Part shown: positions 6,535-7,738 of the stretch, piece after piece
Position numbering within the stretch: the stretch's first letter is position 1
Layout: each line of letters begins with the position of its first letter
Assembly: GCA_937880795.1 (NCBI GenBank)
Contig: CALGRQ010000207.1
Coordinates: 1-7,738 of the forward strand
Direction: 5' to 3'
Origin: an uncultured Dyadobacter sp.
GTDB lineage: Bacteria > Bacteroidota > Bacteroidia > Cytophagales > Spirosomataceae
DNA: 7,738 nt
The notes under the pieces: model-generated
Seen by the model: only the letters and a program-made list of their open reading frames with translations
Databases searched by the model: none
What the model was told of the DNA's origin: nothing
Position numbers and translations under genes: made by a program

Positions 6535-7738
6535 ATGGAAAAGGAAAAAATAAGCAATGGAGAATTAGGGGCACTTGGTATAAACGATCTGGAATTATTG
6601 GTCGCTTTCAGCAGGGTTGCAAACGGACTTTTACAACATGAGGTTATGGACAAGCCCAGCATCTTGGCCAATCTGGAAGCGATGATTGAGGATCCAACAA
6701 CCTATTCATCAAACCGACATGGCAAATTCAAAAATCTTGCCGACAGGATTATACAACTCCGAAAAGAAGGAAAATTTATAAAGCAATCCCGAACGGTACA
6801 GGAGCTAAAAAAGGAATTGATGAACTTCCCTGTGTACGGTGCTGAGCATATAGAAGTGGGCGCTTTGACGCAAATGAAGACCGCCATTCAACTTCCTATT
6901 GCCGTCGCAGGCGCATTAATGCCCGACGCGCATCAAGGATATGGGCTACCAATCGGCGGTGTGTTGGCAACGCAACCGGACACCATCATCCCCTATGCAG
7001 TGGGAGTGGACATTGCCTGTCGTATGTGTTTGAGCATATTTGATTTACCGGCCCATTGGATTAATAGAGAAAAATCGACACTCCAACGTTTGCTTATGGA
7101 GCACACCCATTTCGGTATGGGTTCTACTACCAAAAAGCACTATGACACGACCCTTTTCGACCGACCAGAATGGGATGCCTTTAAAACCGTTAGAGCACTC
7201 AAAGACAAAGCATTTGCCCAATTGGGGACGTCGGGAACAGGTAATCATTTTGTTGAATGGGGCGAATTAAATGTTCAAGAGGGTGCTCTGTTGAGTATAC
7301 CGGCTGGAAATTACCTGGCTCTGTTATCACACTCCGGATCCAGAGGATTTGGTGCCAACATTGCCAATACCTATTCTGGAATTGCCATGCAAAAGACCCA
7401 GCTTCCGAAAGAGGCAAGACACTTGGCCTGGCTAGATATGAATACCGACGAGGGACAAGAATATTGGCTGGCTATGAATTTGGCAGGAGATTATGCTTCG
7501 GCCAACCACCATGAGATTCATAACAAAATTGCCAAAGCCATGGGTTTATATCCTGAAATGCGTATAGAAAACCACCACAACTTTGCCTGGAAAGAAAAAC
7601 TAGCTGACGGAACGGATGTTATGGTGCATAGAAAAGGTGCGACACCCGCGGGGACAGGAGTTTTAGGAATTATTCCCGGATCGATGAGTACACCTGGATT
7701 TGTAGTACGTGGGAAAGGAAATGAGACTTCCATCAACT
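6535..7738 (+). CDS. rtcB: RtcB-family RNA ligase (long form), C-terminus beyond window
   Basis: RtcB joins RNA 2',3'-cyclic phosphate or 3'-phosphate ends to 5'-OH ends using GTP and Mn2+. From ATG 6535-6537 the frame is open for 401 codons to the window edge. Family motifs in order are MPDAHQGYGLPIGG (129-142), GVDIACRM holding C162, GTSGTGNHFVEWG with H238, SHSGSRG with H266, HHNFAWKE with H348, and VHRKGATPAG (364-373) followed by IPGSMSTPG. C162, H238, H266 and H348 correspond to the metal ligands of characterised RtcB. The HGAGR histidine that carries GMP lies past the edge, so activity cannot be confirmed. MPDAH sits about 80 residues later than in E. coli RtcB, showing an N-terminal helical extension. 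GVDIACRM and KGATPA differ from the usual GVDIGCGM and KGATRA, placing it in a divergent subfamily. An in-frame ATG at 6514-6516 would add seven residues. It is divergent from the WYL gene. Confidence 0.9.
   Translation, partial: MEKEKISNGELGALGINDLELLVAFSRVANGLLQHEVMDKPSILANLEAMIEDPTTYSSNRHGKFKNLADRIIQLRKEGKFIKQSRTVQELKKELMNFPVYGAEHIEVGALTQMKTAIQLPIAVAGALMPDAHQGYGLPIGGVLATQPDTIIPYAVGVDIACRMCLSIFDLPAHWINREKSTLQRLLMEHTHFGMGSTTKKHYDTTLFDRPEWDAFKTVRALKDKAFAQLGTSGTGNHFVEWGELNVQEGALLSIPAGNYLALLSHSGSRGFGANIANTYSGIAMQKTQLPKEARHLAWLDMNTDEGQEYWLAMNLAGDYASANHHEIHNKIAKAMGLYPEMRIENHHNFAWKEKLADGTDVMVHRKGATPAGTGVLGIIPGSMSTPGFVVRGKGNETSIN

Noticed and set aside
7518..7736. Minus-strand open frame inside the rtcB homologue
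   Set aside because: It is antisense to well-conserved RtcB motifs (HHNFAWKE, VHRKGATPAG), so it is a shadow.

Overview
The window looks like chromosomal accessory DNA from a member of the Bacteroidota, probably in the Cytophagales/Sphingobacteriales/Flavobacteriia range. The grounds are an A+T-rich composition, A/T-rich leaders without convincing Shine-Dalgarno sequences, and gene families common there: a large WGR-domain protein, a SWIM zinc-finger protein, a WYL regulator, a long-form RtcB and an exported erythromycin-esterase-like protein. No rRNA, tRNA, CRISPR array, insertion sequence or integrase was seen.

Layout from left to right. (1) 1-526, minus strand: N-terminal part of an exported erythromycin-esterase family protein, cut by the window edge. 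(2) 639-1979, minus strand: a SWIM zinc-finger gene with a single in-frame TGA near its middle; both halves read in the same frame and look like one protein, so this is a nonsense-disrupted gene. (3) 2195-5305, minus strand: an intact 1036-residue protein with an N-terminal WGR domain and a long helical, DUF6493-like remainder. (4) 5410-6435, minus strand: a WYL-domain transcriptional regulator. (5) 6535 to the right edge, plus strand: a divergently transcribed RtcB-family RNA ligase, missing its C-terminus because the window ends. Between the WYL gene and rtcB, at 6471-6499, lies a strong inverted repeat (10 of 11 positions pair), well placed to be the operator of the divergent promoter region.

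How the genes may work together (inference). The WYL regulator probably binds the dyad and controls rtcB, its own gene, and possibly the WGR and SWIM genes downstream on its own strand. RtcB joins broken RNA ends, while WGR and SWIM are domains linked to nucleic-acid binding and protein interaction. The locus could therefore be a regulated RNA-damage or stress-response island. In related bacteria, WGR/DUF6493 and SWIM genes commonly sit beside MoxR-type AAA+ ATPase and VWA-domain genes. None is present between the SWIM gene and the esterase here, and the SWIM gene itself is broken, so the WGR-SWIM part may be decaying or orphaned.
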